Below are positions 52,990-63,236 of a stretch of 64,000 nt of DNA, in pieces. Under the pieces are notes generated by a model. The model saw nothing but the letters and a program-made list of their open reading frames with translations, ran no database searches and was not told where the DNA came from. Numbering within the stretch: position 1 is the stretch's first letter; each line of letters opens with the position of its first letter. This DNA is from Natrarchaeobaculum sulfurireducens (lineage in GTDB: Archaea; Halobacteriota; Halobacteria; Halobacteriales; Natrialbaceae): contig NZ_CP024047.1 of assembly GCF_003430825.1 (NCBI RefSeq), positions 1,860,001-1,924,000 on the forward strand. The letters run 5' to 3'. A program made the translations under genes and the position numbers.

Positions 52990-54195
52990 ATGAGCGAACG
53001 GAACATTCGGGTCGAGCCGATCGACCGGCAAGCAGTCGAGGATCAGGAGGTCGAAATCGTCGAGCGAAAAGGGATCGGTCACCCGGACTCGATCTGTGAT
53101 GGAATCGCCGAGAGCGTCGCTGGGGCGCTCGCCCGTGCGTATCTCGACCGCGTCGGCAAGGTACTGCACTTCAACACGGACGAGACACAGCTCGTCGCCG
53201 GTGAGGCCGCACCCGCGTTCGGCGGTGGCGAGGTCGTCGATCCGATCTACCTGCTAATTGTCGGCCGTGCGACCAAACACTACGAGGGCCAGACCATCCC
53301 GGCCGAGCGGATCGCGCTGACTGCCGCCCGAAAATACATCGAGGAAACCATCCCACAACTCGAGTACGGCGAGGACGTCATCGTCGACGTGAAACTCGGT
53401 GAGGGAAGCGGTGATCTACAGGAAGTCTTCGGCGAGGACGAAGTGAGCGTTCCGATGGCAAACGACACCAGCTTCGGTGTCGGCCACGCGCCACTGACCG
53501 AGACCGAACGGATCGTCCAGGACGCCGAATCGCGACTGAACGGCGAGTTCGTCGAGGAGAACCCCTACCTGGGCCCGGACGTGAAGATCATGGGCAAACG
53601 CGAGGGTGACGAGATCGACGTCACCGTCGCGGCCGCGATGGTCGACAAGTACGTTCCCGATATGGACGCGTACAAAGACGCCGTCGAATCCGTCCGCGAA
53701 TTCGTCGAGACGGTCGCGAACGAACACACCGACCGCGACGTGACGGTCCACGTAAACACGGCCGACGACTACGACGAGGGCTCGATCTACCTCACCGTCA
53801 CCGGCACCTCCGCCGAACAGGGTGATGACGGCTCCGTCGGCCGGGGCAACCGCGCCAACGGTCTGATCACGCCCAATCGCTCGATGTCGATGGAGGCCAC
53901 CAGCGGCAAGAACCCCGTCAACCACATCGGCAAGATCTACAACCTTCTCTCGACGAAGATCGCCGAGGAAGTCGTCAGCGAGGTCGACGGCATCCGTGAC
54001 CTGCGCGTCCGACTGCTCAGCCAGATCGGCCGTCCGATCGACCAGCCCCACGTCGCTGACGTCCACGTCGTTACCGAAGACGGCGTCGCCCTCGGCGACG
54101 TCGAAGCCGAGATCGAAACGATCGTCGACGCCGAACTGTCGAACGTCACCGAGATCACTCGCAGCGTGATCGACGGCGAACTCACGACCTTCTAA
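52990..54195 (+). CDS. mat: S-adenosylmethionine synthetase, archaeal type
   Basis: Makes SAM from methionine and ATP. 401 residues, archaeal MAT family: [115 protein letters not shown] and [17 protein letters not shown]. Start 52990 is fixed by the TATA box and family N-terminus. It supplies the cofactor for the methyltransferases encoded in this window. Confidence 0.97.
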   Translation: MSERNIRVEPIDRQAVEDQEVEIVERKGIGHPDSICDGIAESVAGALARAYLDRVGKVLHFNTDETQLVAGEAAPAFGGGEVVDPIYLLIVGRATKHYEGQTIPAERIALTAARKYIEETIPQLEYGEDVIVDVKLGEGSGDLQEVFGEDEVSVPMANDTSFGVGHAPLTETERIVQDAESRLNGEFVEENPYLGPDVKIMGKREGDEIDVTVAAAMVDKYVPDMDAYKDAVESVREFVETVANEHTDRDVTVHVNTADDYDEGSIYLTVTGTSAEQGDDGSVGRGNRANGLITPNRSMSMEATSGKNPVNHIGKIYNLLSTKIAEEVVSEVDGIRDLRVRLLSQIGRPIDQPHVADVHVVTEDGVALGDVEAEIETIVDAELSNVTEITRSVIDGELTTF

Positions 54196-54353
54196 CCCGG
54201 ACCACGGATCGTTCCGACCGGCCGTCCTCGAGCAGCCACATCGATCCCTACCGGGGTTGGTTCAACTCGCCGACCTGTGGTCCGTCGATGTCGACTAACT
54301 GCGGGCCCGACGTCGGCTGTGTGTTCGGCTCGCTGCCGGTCCCCTCGTAACCC

Positions 54354-54361
54354 CCTTATAG
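54354..54361 (+). promoter_or_regulatory. TATA-like box for thiI
   Basis: CCTTATAG, centred 26 nt before ATG 54384. Confidence 0.45.
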
Positions 54362-54383
54362 GCGCAGTCGTCTATCACCGGTC

Positions 54384-55562
54384 ATGCATCCCCCCGGAGC
54401 CGATACCGTCCTCGTTCGCCACGGGGACTTAAACACCAAGAGCGCCCACGTCAAACGGCAGATGGAGGGCCTGCTCGTCGAGAACGTCGAGGCCCTGCTG
54501 GCCGACCGGGTTATTCCCGGCGACGTCCAACACCGCTGGAATCGGCCGTTGATCCACACCACCGAAGACGCCGTCGCAGCGGCGACCGACGCCGCGGCCG
54601 AGACGTTCGGCGTCGTCTCGGCGAGCGCCTGTCGAACCGTCAGCACCGAGAAGGCACAGATCCTCGAGGCCCTCGACGAGATCGCCCGCGAGTGTTACGA
54701 TGGGGGGACGTTCGCGGTCGACGCTCGGCGAGCGTACAGGGAGCTGCCCTACGACAGCGAGGACCTGGCTCGAGAGGGTGGCACCGTCATCTGGGAGGCC
54801 GTCGAAGACGAGTTCGAACCGGCAGTCGATCTCGACGATCCCGACCTCACCTTCGGGATCGAGGTCCGCGAAGACGCGACGTTTCTCTACCTCGAGCAGG
54901 TGTCGGGACCGGGGGGGCTCCCGCTCGGCACCCAGGAGCGTGTGATCGCACTGATCAGCGGCGGGATCGATTCGCCCGTCGCGGCGTACGAACTGATGCG
55001 ACGTGGGAGCCCAGTCATCCCGGTGTACGTCGATCTCGGGGCGTACGGGGGGGTCGACCACGAGGCGCGGGCGATGGAGGCGGTACGGACGCTCTCGAAA
55101 TACGCGCCGAACGTCGACATGCCGGTCTACAAAGTCCCAGGTGGAGAAACGGTCGACCTGCTGGTCCGCGAGATGGAGAACGGCCGGATGCTGTCGCTGC
55201 GACGATTCTTCTTTCGGATCGCGGAGGAGCTGGCAGACCGAATCGACGCCCACGGCATCGTCACCGGGGAGGCCGTCGGCCAGAAGTCGAGCCAGACGAT
55301 CCAGAACCTCGGTGTAACGAGTCGTGCCACCGATCTGCCGATCCATCGTCCGTTGCTCACCCGTGACAAACAGGATATCGTCGCCCAGGCTCGCAAGATC
55401 GGTACCTTTTCGCAGGCGACGATCAACGCCGGCTGCAACCGGGTCGCGCCGAACCGCGTCGAAACCAACGCCCGACTCGAGCCGTTGCTCGAGAACGAAC
55501 CCGACGACCTGTTCGAGCGCGCCGCAGCGGCCGCGGCGAACGCGGAACTGGTAGATCCCTGA
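54384..55562 (+). CDS. thiI: tRNA 4-thiouridine synthetase ThiI
   Basis: 392 residues: an N-terminal ferredoxin-like and THUMP region (about 1-170; VLVRHGDLNTKSAHVKRQM, FAVDARRAYRELPYDS) binds tRNA, then a PP-loop ATP pyrophosphatase domain (IALISGGIDSPVAAYELMRRG, IVTGEAVGQKSSQTIQNLGV). There is no C-terminal rhodanese domain, as in most archaea. Sulfur donor is therefore likely different from the bacterial route. Catalytic-type cysteine in INAGCNRVAPNRVET. Confidence 0.93.
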   Translation: MHPPGADTVLVRHGDLNTKSAHVKRQMEGLLVENVEALLADRVIPGDVQHRWNRPLIHTTEDAVAAATDAAAETFGVVSASACRTVSTEKAQILEALDEIARECYDGGTFAVDARRAYRELPYDSEDLAREGGTVIWEAVEDEFEPAVDLDDPDLTFGIEVREDATFLYLEQVSGPGGLPLGTQERVIALISGGIDSPVAAYELMRRGSPVIPVYVDLGAYGGVDHEARAMEAVRTLSKYAPNVDMPVYKVPGGETVDLLVREMENGRMLSLRRFFFRIAEELADRIDAHGIVTGEAVGQKSSQTIQNLGVTSRATDLPIHRPLLTRDKQDIVAQARKIGTFSQATINAGCNRVAPNRVETNARLEPLLENEPDDLFERAAAAAANAELVDP

Positions 55563-55627
55563 TACGGTCGGCATCCAGCGACTGTGAGACGAAACCACCA
55601 ATAGGGATTCGCACAGACCACTCCACA

Positions 55628-56191
55628 GTGACCCGCGTCTGTCTCATCGGGAACGACGACTGCAATCTCCAGTACGAACTCCTCTCCCGGGAGACCTCGC
55701 GCGAAGCGCTGGCGACGTACGACCTCACCCGCCCGTTCGAGAACTCGCTTTCGGTCCGTACCGTCAGTGTCGGCGCTGCCGTCTCCCTGCTGAACGACCT
55801 CCAGTGGTATCTCACCCGCTTCGTCGACGAAGCGCTCGTCCTCGAGCCCTCCGTTAGCGACGACGAGTGGCTCTCACGAGCGCTCGCTCGAGAGCTGCGA
55901 AACGGCGACGTCGATCCCGACGAGACCGGCGAGTTCTGTAAGATATATGGGCTCGAGCGCGTCGACGCTGCGACGGAGACGGGAGAGTCCGACGTCGACC
56001 GGGAGGCCGACGACGAGGGCGACGCTCGAGACGCCAACGACTCGGACGCAGGCACAACCGCCTCCTTTGCGAGCCAGCGCCTCGTCGAACCACTGTACGT
56101 GCGACGGGCGGGTGGTGAACTCCCCGCGTACGATCTCTGCGACGTCGAGGAGACGCTCGTCGTTCGGGTGACCGAAGCCGAGTACACGTGA
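55628..56191 (+). CDS. Haloarchaeal conserved protein (DUF5804-like)
   Basis: 187 residues, GTG start. N-terminal MTRVCLIGNDDCNLQYELLSRETSREALATYDLTRPFENS is distinctive, with VSLLNDLQWYLTRFVDEALVLEPSVSDDEWLSR. A variable acidic linker (about 118-145) separates it from a C-terminal strand segment LVEPLYVRRAGGELPAYDLCDVEETLVVRVTEAEYT. The group is haloarchaeal as I recall; function unknown. It lies 65 nt after thiI on the same strand. Confidence 0.75.
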   Translation: MTRVCLIGNDDCNLQYELLSRETSREALATYDLTRPFENSLSVRTVSVGAAVSLLNDLQWYLTRFVDEALVLEPSVSDDEWLSRALARELRNGDVDPDETGEFCKIYGLERVDAATETGESDVDREADDEGDARDANDSDAGTTASFASQRLVEPLYVRRAGGELPAYDLCDVEETLVVRVTEAEYT

Positions 56192-56242
56192 GGAGAGAAG
56201 CGACGCGAGCGGTACCGACCCAGGGTCGTAGTAACGCTGTGT

Positions 56243-57217
56243 TCAGTCGAACAGTCCCGTCGAGAGGTATCGTTCGCCGCTGTCCCAGAAGACGGTGACG
56301 ACGAGCGGACAGTCTTCGGCGACCTCGCCGCCGTCGGCCTCGGGCGTGGGGGCTGAATCAAACGTCCCTGGTATCTCGGGGCACTCCCGGTCGGGTTCGG
56401 CAATCTCACGGGCAACCTGCTGGGAGACCAGACTCATCGCGCCGCTCGACTGACCGACGAGGATGCCTTCCTCGCGAGCGAGCCGTCGACACTCGTCTTC
56501 TGCGTCCTCGAGTCGGACGGTTTCGACGCGGTCGATCAGATCCACATCGAGGTTGTCGCTGACGAACCCAGGTCCCATCCCCTGAAAATCGTCGTCCCCT
56601 GACTCGCCAGTCGAGAGGACGGGGTTTCGCTCCGGTTCGACGGCGACGATCTCGACGTCCGGAAACGCCTCGCGAAGCCGTCTGCCGATCCCCGAGAGCG
56701 TGCCCCCGGTTCCAACGCCAGCGACGAAGGCGTCGACCTCGCGATTATCGACCTGTTCGACGATCTCGGCACCCGTCGTTCGGTAGTGAGCCGCCGGGTT
56801 CGCCGGGTTCTCGAACTGGCCGAGCTGGGTCGCTCCTTCGGCCTCGAGTTCGTCGGCTCGCTCACGGGCGTCGGTCATGTCGCCGTCGATCAGTTCGAGG
56901 TCGGCACCGTAGGCTGCCATAATCTGCTGGCGTTCTTCGGACTTGTCCGCCGGCATGACGATCGTCAGGTCGTAGTCGCGGGCGGCGGCGACCAGCGCCA
57001 GCCCGATCCCCGTGTTGCCGCTGGTCGGTTCGACGAGCCGGTCGCCGGGTTCGATCCGCCCCTCGCGTTCGGCCGTCCGAATCATCTCCATGGCCGGCCG
57101 ATCCTTGGCCGAGCCGCCGGGGTTGAACGACTCGATCTTCGCAGCGACGGTCGCCCCCTCCGGCGAGTCGACCTGGACGAGCGGCGAGCCGATCGTATCC
57201 AGGATACTCCCTTTCAT
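56243..57217 (-). CDS. cysK: Cysteine synthase (O-acetylserine sulfhydrylase family)
   Basis: PLP-dependent enzyme, 324 residues. PLP lysine is K38 in SFNPGGSAKDRPA; substrate loop EPTSGNTGIGLALVAAA, phosphate-binding GVGTGGTLSGIGRRL, and GQSSGAMSLVSQQVA at the C-terminal side are all intact. The C-terminus has an inserted acidic stretch (DSAPTPEADGGEVAED) before VVTVFWDSGERYLSTGLFD. Makes cysteine from an activated serine and sulfide; cystathionine beta-synthase is a less likely alternative. Confidence 0.9.
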   Translation of the reverse strand: MKGSILDTIGSPLVQVDSPEGATVAAKIESFNPGGSAKDRPAMEMIRTAEREGRIEPGDRLVEPTSGNTGIGLALVAAARDYDLTIVMPADKSEERQQIMAAYGADLELIDGDMTDARERADELEAEGATQLGQFENPANPAAHYRTTGAEIVEQVDNREVDAFVAGVGTGGTLSGIGRRLREAFPDVEIVAVEPERNPVLSTGESGDDDFQGMGPGFVSDNLDVDLIDRVETVRLEDAEDECRRLAREEGILVGQSSGAMSLVSQQVAREIAEPDRECPEIPGTFDSAPTPEADGGEVAEDCPLVVTVFWDSGERYLSTGLFD

Positions 57218-57380
57218 TGCCCATCAGTATGGAGTCGAGACGTAAACCCGTGCTGGACGGAGGCAGGACGTGCCGGTGTAGGGACCACAGGGAGTGTGGG
57301 GTCGACAAGGAGTGTGGACTCGAGTGGCATCTGCGCTAAAGAGCGGGTAGCTTATCTCGGCTGGCCGAGATGTCTCGCCT

Positions 57381-57710
57381 ATGGACGGCATCGTCTTCTT
57401 CCGGACGGAACGCCACGACGAGGTGATCGCGTTCTACCGCGACCTGGGCGCCGACGTCTGGCTCGAGCAGCCCGACTGTACGATTCTCGAGGCTGGCGAC
57501 TTTCGCTTTGGCTTCTGTGACCGGGAGTCGGCCGACCTCGAGGGCATCGTCACGTTCGTCTTCGAGGATCGTGACGGCGTCGACGCGATGTACGAGCGAC
57601 TGGCCGCTCTCGCGGACGACGAGCCACGGTTCAACGAGACCTACGACATCTACCAGTTCTTCGCCGCCGATCCCGAGGGCCGAACCGTCGAGTTCCAGTG
57701 TTTCGAGTAA
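57381..57710 (+). CDS. VOC-family (glyoxalase fold) protein
   Basis: 109-residue single VOC domain: MDGIVFFRTERHDEVIAFYRDLGADVWLEQPDCTILEAGDFRFGFCD, then IVTFVFEDRDGVDAMYERL and a final strand FFAADPEGRTVEFQCFE. Histidine and glutamates at usual metal positions (H14, E106-type) are partly present. Substrate unknown. Followed 52 nt later by a thioredoxin-family gene. Confidence 0.82.
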   Translation: MDGIVFFRTERHDEVIAFYRDLGADVWLEQPDCTILEAGDFRFGFCDRESADLEGIVTFVFEDRDGVDAMYERLAALADDEPRFNETYDIYQFFAADPEGRTVEFQCFE

Positions 57711-57761
57711 GAGGACGTCGGAAACACGGCTGTTAAGCCACTCGATCCGTAACGCGTGGGT

Positions 57762-58163
57762 ATGAGTCTCGAGACCATGCAACCGAACCCCACCTGGGAC
57801 GCCGCATCCTACGAGGACGCCGTCGCCACGCTCGAAGCACACGCCGACGACCTCGTCTACAAGGTCTGGGGCGGCGACTGGTGCAAGGACTGCCGAAAAC
57901 TCCTGCCCGACTTCGGCGCGGCGCTCGAGGCGGCCGGCGTCCCCGACGACAACATCGAGGAGATCGCTGTCGACCAGGACAAACAGGGCCCCGGCGTCGA
58001 CGAATACGGCATCGAGTACATCCCGACGATCGTCGTCGAGCGCGTCTCCGACGGGCCAGACGAAGACGATGGTGAGGAAGTCGTCCGATTCGTCGAGAAA
58101 GAGGATCTCCCGCCGGCGATCTGGGTGGCCGAACAGCTCGAGGACGCACTCGACGACGACTGA
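57762..58163 (+). CDS. Thioredoxin-family protein
   Basis: 133 residues. The redox motif is W-C-K-D-C in VWGGDWCKDCRKLLPDFGAALE; the cis-proline is in GIEYIPTIVVERV. Acidic C-terminus (LEDALDDD). No signal peptide, so it should act in the cytoplasm as a thiol reductant or related reductase. ATG 57762 is chosen; GTG 57756 and ATG 57777 are alternatives. Confidence 0.85.
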   Translation: MSLETMQPNPTWDAASYEDAVATLEAHADDLVYKVWGGDWCKDCRKLLPDFGAALEAAGVPDDNIEEIAVDQDKQGPGVDEYGIEYIPTIVVERVSDGPDEDDGEEVVRFVEKEDLPPAIWVAEQLEDALDDD

Positions 58164-58221
58164 TCGAGGCCGACTGCCGTTTTCGTTCCGAGATGTCGTT
58201 CCCTGCACCCGCGAGCCGCCG

Positions 58222-59241
58222 TTAGCGATCGGGGTCTGGCCGTTCGACGCCCGTAATCTCGAATCGAGCGCCACCGGCATCGCTCTCGGTGATCGTCAGC
58301 TCCCAGCCGTGGGCCTCGACGGCGTTCGCAACGATGTCGAGCCCGAGGCCCGTCCCGCCACCGGTCCCCGAGTAGCCCCGCTCGAGGACGTTCTCACGAT
58401 CCGATGGGTCGATCCCAGGGCCGTCGTCGGCGATGTACACGCCCGACTCGAGGACGCCGACGTCGATCGTCACGTCGTCGCCAGCGTGTTCGACCGCGTT
58501 TCGAAACAGGTTCTCGAACGCCGTCAGGAGGTGGTCGGGATCGGCGACGACAACGGATTCACCGTCGGGTTCGATCAGGGACGCGTCGGGGGCCTCGATG
58601 ACCGACCAGGCGTCCCTGACGACGGACCGGAGGTGGAGTTCACTGCGGTCGGTCGTCAACCCGTTCCGGGCCTGTGCGAGGACGGTGTCGACGATCGACT
58701 CCATCCGATCGAGTGACTCCGCGACGATTTCGAGCTGCTCTCTGTCGGCCGCGGAAACGGACGGTTCGAGGAGGTCGAGTCGTCCCTTCGCGACCTGGAG
58801 CGGATTTCGAAGGTCGTGGGTCACAACGCTTGCGAACTCCTCTAGGCGCTCGTTTTGGGCCTCGAGTTGCTCGAACTGTTTCCGACGAACGAGCAGATTC
58901 GAGAGCCGCCGAAAGAGGACGACCTGTTGAACGGGAGCCCCGACGACGTCGTCGACGAGCGGATTACCACCGTCCGAACGCTCTTCGAGAAGCGACGGGT
59001 CCAGTCGCGTCTCGGGACGTCGAACGAGGACGACCGGCCTAAACGAGGATGGAGCGTCGTCTTTCAACTCGGTGATCCGGTCACGATACCGCGAAAACGA
59101 TCGATCGTCCACGAGCAAGAGGTCGCCGGTCAGTTCGTTTCGGTCCGTCGTCACGTCGTATCGTGCTTCGAGGAGTTCGGCCAGGGCGTCTCTGTTCGCG
59201 TCGTCGTCGACGAGCAGCTGGATCATCCCGCGATCACTCAT
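58222..59241 (-). CDS. Sensor histidine kinase with degenerate receiver-like N-terminus
   Basis: 339 residues. The first 110 (MIQLLVDDDANRDALAELLEARYDV...LLLVDDRSF) look like a receiver or related alpha/beta domain. Then a short coiled coil, DHp with H142 in FASVVTHDLRNPLQVAKGRLD, and a HATPase: N box AFENLFRNAVEHAG, G1 VYIADDGPGID, G2 YSGTGGGTGLGLDIV. No membrane segments, so it is a soluble kinase. Its partner is unknown; a KaiC-like gene lies upstream on the same strand. Confidence 0.88.
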   Translation of the reverse strand: MSDRGMIQLLVDDDANRDALAELLEARYDVTTDRNELTGDLLLVDDRSFSRYRDRITELKDDAPSSFRPVVLVRRPETRLDPSLLEERSDGGNPLVDDVVGAPVQQVVLFRRLSNLLVRRKQFEQLEAQNERLEEFASVVTHDLRNPLQVAKGRLDLLEPSVSAADREQLEIVAESLDRMESIVDTVLAQARNGLTTDRSELHLRSVVRDAWSVIEAPDASLIEPDGESVVVADPDHLLTAFENLFRNAVEHAGDDVTIDVGVLESGVYIADDGPGIDPSDRENVLERGYSGTGGGTGLGLDIVANAVEAHGWELTITESDAGGARFEITGVERPDPDR

Positions 59242-59380
59242 CGGCGCTCACCGGGGAAAAACGGCCCATTCGTCGGATACCAGTCGCGACGACACGTCGT
59301 CGGTCGACTTGACTGGTACGGAGAGCAGTTTGGAACCGAACACCTGTCATGGCTCGTTTCGGTCAGGACGGCACGTCGTT

Positions 59381-60832
59381 CTATCGGCCGTCGCCGGTCC
59401 ACCGCGGCGTTCCCTCGAGGATACCCTCGACGTCGGTTAAGGGCTCGCCGACGACGATTCCGTCGGACGTGATCTGAAACTCGCGCATGGTCCGTTCGAA
59501 ATCGCTGGCTCGTTTTTTCAGGACGCCGATCCCCTTGCGTAGCTCACCGCCTTGCTCGATGTAGTTGAGTAAGAGGATGTTGTCGGCGATGTAACTGATG
59601 TTGGCGCTGCTCGCACTCGGCATCCCGGTCACCTGCTCGGTTTCGTCGAGGAGTAAGACGGTGACGTCTCGGCTCTTGAGATAGCGGATGAGACCGTGGA
59701 GCTTCCGACCGAGTGCCTCCTCGTCACCCTGGATCGCGACCTTGTATCCGTCGACGCCGTCGATCATCACGACCTCCGACCCGTGGACGTCGACCTGCAT
59801 CTTGACTCGCTGGGCGAACTCTTCAGCCGAGAGTGAGAGCGGTTCGACGGCCTCGATCGAGAGTGCGCCGTCCGCCTCGAGGTCGGACAGCGGCGTACCG
59901 GTCGACTCGGACCGGTAGACGAACGTTTTGGGTGACTCCTCGAAGAGGTAGGCAACGGGAGATCCACCCTGTTCGGCCGCCGCAGCGAGAAACTGCGTTC
60001 CGGTCGTGGTCTTACCGACGCCCGTCGGGCCGCTGATGAACGTCGCCGTTCCCCGCTCGAGGCCACCCCCGAGCATCGTATCGAGCTCGTCGATGCCGGA
60101 GGTGATCTGTGTGGGGATGAACTCTCGTTCGAACTGGTCGGGGATCAGACTCGGATAGACGGCGAGCCCGTCTTCGCGAATTTCGAGCCCGTGGGTGCCG
60201 TCCTGCTGGCCGATCCCCCGGTGTTTCGGAACCGATACTCGTCGTCCACCTTCGCCGCGCTCGAGTTCGATTATCCCGTCGCTGAGCGAGCGAATCTCGT
60301 TGTCGCTTCGGGATTTCGATGGCGTCTGGGTCGCGATGACCGTGGTTCCGCGCCCCTTCAGAAATCGCATGAACGAGATCAGCCGTTTGCGAAACTGGTA
60401 CTCCGAGGGCTCGATGTACTGGAGTTGTGAGATCGGATCCAGAAGCACCCGATCGGGATTGATCTCCTCGATCGCGTCCCGAATGTCCTCGATGAACTGA
60501 TCGGATTCGATGTCTCGCGTATCGACCAGATCGTATGACTGGTTACCCTCGAAGAAATCAGAGTCGGGTCCCAGATCGAGAAACTCAGCAGCAGAGAGAT
60601 CGATCCCGAAACTCGAGGCGTTCGCATGAATCTCCGTCTCCGACTCTTCACCGTGGACGAAGAGGACGGTCTCGTCGTTTTCGAGACCGGTTCGTAGAAA
60701 CTCGATTCCCAGAAGCGTCTTCCCCGTTCCAGGTCGTCCAACAACGAGGTAGAGCCGTCCCATCACGACCCCACCGAAAAGAATCTCGTCGAGGCCCGCC
60801 ACTCCCGTTTCGACCGTCTCTAGAGAATCCAT
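59381..60832 (-). CDS. Two-domain KaiC-like ATPase
   Basis: 483 residues with two RecA/KaiC domains. Domain 1: Walker A GRPGTGKT (32-39), HGEESETEI (paired glutamates) and Walker B-like RVLLDPISQL. Domain 2: Walker A GPTGVGKT (268-275), EESPKTFVYRS and VVMIDGVDGY. Haloarchaea carry many such proteins, some with a role in light or stress signalling rather than a complete clock, since KaiA and KaiB are absent. The histidine kinase 140 nt downstream is a plausible partner. Confidence 0.87.
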   Translation of the reverse strand: MDSLETVETGVAGLDEILFGGVVMGRLYLVVGRPGTGKTLLGIEFLRTGLENDETVLFVHGEESETEIHANASSFGIDLSAAEFLDLGPDSDFFEGNQSYDLVDTRDIESDQFIEDIRDAIEEINPDRVLLDPISQLQYIEPSEYQFRKRLISFMRFLKGRGTTVIATQTPSKSRSDNEIRSLSDGIIELERGEGGRRVSVPKHRGIGQQDGTHGLEIREDGLAVYPSLIPDQFEREFIPTQITSGIDELDTMLGGGLERGTATFISGPTGVGKTTTGTQFLAAAAEQGGSPVAYLFEESPKTFVYRSESTGTPLSDLEADGALSIEAVEPLSLSAEEFAQRVKMQVDVHGSEVVMIDGVDGYKVAIQGDEEALGRKLHGLIRYLKSRDVTVLLLDETEQVTGMPSASSANISYIADNILLLNYIEQGGELRKGIGVLKKRASDFERTMREFQITSDGIVVGEPLTDVEGILEGTPRWTGDGR

Positions 60833-60974
60833 TTCGATGGCCGTACGGTATCTCGGTATCGGTATAAATGTACGTGCCTGTCAGCGACCGGTAAACGACC
60901 GAACGGCGACACGAACTCGTGACCGTTCGACTCACCGATACCGCACTGGCCGCTTCGACCGAGTGGGTGGACCG

Positions 60975-63125
60975 TCAGAACGGGGCGTCTGCCGGATCGT
61001 CCCCCTCGAGCCACTCGAGCGCCGTCTCGACGTCGTGGGTCGGCGCCGAACAGGTCCGCCCGCGACAGACGTACAGTGTCGGTTCGCCGTCGCGGGCCTC
61101 CCGGCCGGCCCAGATCGGCGGGGCGTCCTCGAGACCGAGTTCGCCGAGCCAGGCCTCGAGGCCGTCGTCCGTCGGCGGCCGATGTGCGAACAGTCGGCCG
61201 GAAACGTACCGCGTGGCGAACGCATCCTGCCACGGTTCAGGTGGACTTTCGGCGGCGACGGTGATCTCGACGGGCCCGGCCTCGAGCCGGTCGGCCGCGA
61301 GACAGAGCGTCGCGTGTTCGAACGCGTTCGACTCGAGGCGGTTGGCGTGGGTCTCGAGGACAGCCGAGGCGATCGACTCGAAGTCGTCGCTCGTGAACCC
61401 ATCGAGAGACAGCAGCGTCTCGACGGCAACGCCGGTCGCCGACGGAGTCGACTGGTCCGACAGCTCCTGTGGACGGGTGACCAGCGACTCGCCACTTTCA
61501 GGGGTGAAATACAGCGTTTCGCGGTCGGCATCCCAGAACTCGACCTCGATGACTCGACCCAGCTCGAGTGCGAACGCGAGGTACTCAACCTCGCCGGTCG
61601 CTTCGTAACACGCGAGCGCGCCGCGAGCGAGGAAGGCGTAATCCTCGAGGTAGCCGTCGACCTTGACGTCCCCGTCTTTGTACCGCCGCGAGAGTCGGTT
61701 CGCGTCGTCGTCCCAGAGTCGCTCTCGGACGAACTCGAGCGCGTCGACGGCCTGCTCTGTGTACGCATCATCTCCGAGACAGAGCGCAGCCTCCGCACAG
61801 GTCGTGATCAGGAGCCCGTTCCAGCCCGCCAGTACCTTCTCGTCGCGGTTCGGTCGCGGACGCTCCGCTCGAGCATCGAAGAGAGCATCTCGAGCGTCCT
61901 CGAGTCGTTGTTCGACGGCCGCTTCGGCGAGGTCGTACTCCTCGGCCAGGGCATCGATCGGTCGAATCCGGTTGGGCTGGCTCGTCCCCTCGAAGTTGCC
62001 CGATTCGGTGACGTCGTAGCGGGCACAGAACAGCTCCGCATCCGTCTCGTCGTCGAGTACGTCGTGGACCTCCGCGGGCGTCCAGACGTAGAACACCCCC
62101 TCCTCGTGCTCGCCCGTTTTTGGGTCCTCGCTCTGAGCATCGAGCGTACTGAAAAAGCCGCCATCGGGATGGGTCAACTCGCGTTCGACGAACTCGAGCG
62201 TCTCTCTGACCACCTCGGCATAGCGCTCGTCGCCGGTGAGCTGGTAGCCGGTGAGCAGCGCCCGCGGGATCTCGGCATTGTCGTACAGCATCTTCTCGAA
62301 GTGAGGCACCGTCCAGTCGCGGTCGACGCAGTACCGGTGAAAGCCGCCGCCGACGTGGTCGTAGAGGCCTCCTGCCACCATCGCGTCCAGCGACTCACAG
62401 AGCACCTCGCGGAACGCCTCGCGCCCGGTCCGATCGTACGCCCGGGCGAGTACCTGTAACCGGGACGGCTGAGGGAACTTGGGACCGCTCGAGCCGAAGC
62501 CACCGTGCTGGCGGTCGGCAGTCCTGAGCGCTGCTTCGGCCGCACGCTCGAGTACCTCGCTAGTTGGCGGGGCCGAACCGCGAACCGCGTCGGGCGTCTC
62601 CTCGAGTCGGTCTCTTGCGGCACTGGTCCACTGGTCGGCTCGGTGTTCCATCTCCGCACGATCGTCGGGTGAGTCCCACGAGTCGCTGATTCGTCGACAG
62701 AGATCGAGAAAACCGGGCTGGCCCCGTTTCGCTTCTCTGGGGAAGTACGTCCCCACGAAGAAGGGCTTGCCCTCGGGGGTGAGCCACGCCGACAGGGGCC
62801 AGCCGCCACGACCTGAGACGAGTTGGCAGACCGTCATGTAGATACTATCGACGTCCGGACGCTCTTCGCGGTCGACCTTGATAGGGACGAAGTTCTCGTT
62901 TACTACCTCGGCGACGTTCCCGTCGGCGAAGCTCTCGTCTTCCATGACGTGGCACCAGTGACACGCCGAGTAGCCGATCGAAAGGAAAATCGGGACGTCA
63001 CGGTCGCGGGCGGCCTCGAGCGCCTGCTCGTCCCAGGGCTGCCAGTTGACGGGGTTGTCCGCGTGCTGGCGGAGATACGGGCTCTCTTCCTCGTCGAGGC
63101 GGTTGCGTTCGGTGGGCTGATCCAT
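60975..63125 (-). CDS. Thioredoxin-domain protein of the YyaL/DUF255 family
   Basis: 716 residues. The N-terminal thioredoxin-like domain (about 1-170) begins RLDEEESPYLRQHADNPVNW and has C55-x-x-C58 in SIGYSACHWCHVME; GRGGWPLSAWLTPEGKPFF completes it. A long alpha/alpha toroid-like region follows (GGFHRYCVDRDWTVPHFEKMLYDNA, with YVWTPAEVHDVL later), resembling sugar isomerase folds. Family members are widespread and human SPATA20 belongs to it; the substrate is not known. Confidence 0.9.
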   Translation of the reverse strand: MDQPTERNRLDEEESPYLRQHADNPVNWQPWDEQALEAARDRDVPIFLSIGYSACHWCHVMEDESFADGNVAEVVNENFVPIKVDREERPDVDSIYMTVCQLVSGRGGWPLSAWLTPEGKPFFVGTYFPREAKRGQPGFLDLCRRISDSWDSPDDRAEMEHRADQWTSAARDRLEETPDAVRGSAPPTSEVLERAAEAALRTADRQHGGFGSSGPKFPQPSRLQVLARAYDRTGREAFREVLCESLDAMVAGGLYDHVGGGFHRYCVDRDWTVPHFEKMLYDNAEIPRALLTGYQLTGDERYAEVVRETLEFVERELTHPDGGFFSTLDAQSEDPKTGEHEEGVFYVWTPAEVHDVLDDETDAELFCARYDVTESGNFEGTSQPNRIRPIDALAEEYDLAEAAVEQRLEDARDALFDARAERPRPNRDEKVLAGWNGLLITTCAEAALCLGDDAYTEQAVDALEFVRERLWDDDANRLSRRYKDGDVKVDGYLEDYAFLARGALACYEATGEVEYLAFALELGRVIEVEFWDADRETLYFTPESGESLVTRPQELSDQSTPSATGVAVETLLSLDGFTSDDFESIASAVLETHANRLESNAFEHATLCLAADRLEAGPVEITVAAESPPEPWQDAFATRYVSGRLFAHRPPTDDGLEAWLGELGLEDAPPIWAGREARDGEPTLYVCRGRTCSAPTHDVETALEWLEGDDPADAPF

Positions 63126-63236
63126 GACCCGATTAGGGCCAGGTATAGTAAAAGTCCGCGGTATGTTACTAAGAAGTCGGTCGGAGTAGACGGCCAGAAA
63201 CGGCCCGGCTCGAGTGATACACCGGACGTTGCCGGA

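Noticed and set aside
60837-62459. 540-residue + strand frame opposite the DUF255 gene
   Set aside because: Antisense of a well supported gene; begins in the KaiC-like promoter and has no domain.
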